Shown: positions 63,583-64,000 of the stretch, piece by piece
How positions within the stretch are numbered: the first letter of the stretch is position 1
Layout: each line of letters starts with the position of its first letter
NCBI RefSeq assembly: GCF_900099785.1
Contig: NZ_FNDS01000006.1
Span: 244,057-308,056 of the forward strand
Length of the DNA stretch: 64,000 bases
Direction: 5' to 3'
Source: Pseudomonas panipatensis
GTDB taxonomy: Bacteria > Pseudomonadota > Gammaproteobacteria > Pseudomonadales > Pseudomonadaceae
Made by a program: the position numbers and the translations under genes
The notes under the pieces: model-generated
What the model saw: only the letters and a program-made list of their open reading frames with translations
What the model was told of the DNA's origin: nothing
Databases searched by the model: none

Positions 63583-64000
63583 ATGAACAGGCATTTCCGA
63601 TTTTTCAGTGCCAGCTTGCTGGCACTGGCCATCAGTGGCTGCGCGGTGACCAGCGATCCGATCAGCCGCGCCAGCAGCGAGCAACGCGCGCGCGACGACC
63701 TGGCCGGCATGTTCAAGGCACAGGAGCCGCTGAGCGGCCCGCTGACCTTGAACGACGCCATGGCGCGGGCGGTCAAGTACAACCTCGAAGGGCGTCTCAA
63801 GGTCATGGAGGAAGCCCTGGCGCAGCGCCAGATCGACCTCGCCACCTTCGACATGCTGCCGCGCATGGCGCTGGACGCCGGCTACGTCGGGCGTAACAAC
63901 GTCAACGCCTCCAGCAGCCAGAGCGTGCGCACCGGCCAGCAGTCCCTGGAACCGTCCACCTCGCAGGACCGCGACCGCAACGTCGCCGACCTGACCATGG
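63583..64000 (+). CDS. TolC-family outer-membrane lipoprotein (partial, runs off the window)
   Basis: The first 139 residues of a lipoprotein. The signal is MNRHFRFFSASLLALAISGC, with lipobox AISGC and lipidated Cys20. The mature part shows an OEP-type coiled region (LTLNDAMARAVKYNLEGRLK, MEEALAQRQIDLA), as in TolC and CusC relatives. It lies 50 bases after the giant gene on the same strand and is the likely outer-membrane channel of the system. The C-terminus is beyond the window edge. Its lipoprotein nature sets it closer to OprM/NodT-type channels than to TolC itself. Confidence 0.85.
   Translation, partial: MNRHFRFFSASLLALAISGCAVTSDPISRASSEQRARDDLAGMFKAQEPLSGPLTLNDAMARAVKYNLEGRLKVMEEALAQRQIDLATFDMLPRMALDAGYVGRNNVNASSSQSVRTGQQSLEPSTSQDRDRNVADLTM

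Overview
The window is from a high-GC gammaproteobacterium, almost certainly a Pseudomonas of the P. aeruginosa lineage. The evidence is gene content known from that group: bkdR/bkdA1A2B-lpdV, dhcR-dhcAB-atoB, muxABC-opmB next to tpx, feoAB with a small Cys-rich partner, DUF2790 and a REP-like hairpin. Coding density is high. I see no rRNA, tRNA, insertion sequence, prophage or CRISPR array.

Layout. (1) 0.1-6.0 kb: a probable quinate/shikimate-type catabolic cluster, with an IclR regulator, a TauE/SafE permease, a quinate/shikimate dehydrogenase, a type II dehydroquinase, an aldo/keto reductase and a large FAD dehydrogenase. Candidate operators and alternative hairpins lie in the intergenic gaps. 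(2) 6.1-11.8 kb: the branched-chain 2-keto acid dehydrogenase operon with its divergent Lrp-type activator. (3) 12.0-16.2 kb: a small DUF2790 protein, then a LysR regulator divergent from a two-subunit CoA-transferase and a thiolase, followed by a strikingly structured 3' region ending in a clear terminator. (4) 16.2-21.2 kb: a LysR/aldo-keto reductase pair flanking a possible gene remnant, a Bcr/CflA-type MFS pump and an MgtC/DUF4010 membrane protein. (5) 21.2-25.5 kb: a complete ABC-type tripartite exporter on the minus strand. (6) 25.7-32 kb: an LPG-synthase-like membrane protein, an Mg2+ P-type ATPase and the feoA-feoB-Cys-rich operon. (7) 32.1-44.8 kb: a second LysR/AKR pair, tpx, the muxABC-opmB RND pump and an NlpC/P60 hydrolase. 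(8) 45-48 kb: an AzlCD-type exporter, a GATase/monooxygenase pair and a divergent LysR.

(9) 48.1-64 kb is the most unusual part. Three consecutive genes encode periplasmic adaptors: a Sec-exported membrane-fusion protein, a GAF-like/HlyD fusion, and a fusion of a PqqD-like domain, an M50 metalloprotease and a HlyD barrel. They lead to a 2,900-residue repeat protein (LEPR motif, DUF4347, beta-helix, Gly-rich region, nine approximately 142-residue repeats, Ig-like repeats, and no RTX repeats that I can see) and then to a TolC-type outer-membrane lipoprotein cut by the window edge. A GNAT, a DUF6916-like protein, a tail-collar protein and a sulfotransferase sit between them. No ABC ATPase or RND pump is visible in this block. 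My inference is a dedicated export and processing route for the giant protein that is not a textbook type I system. It is the best candidate here for an undescribed system.
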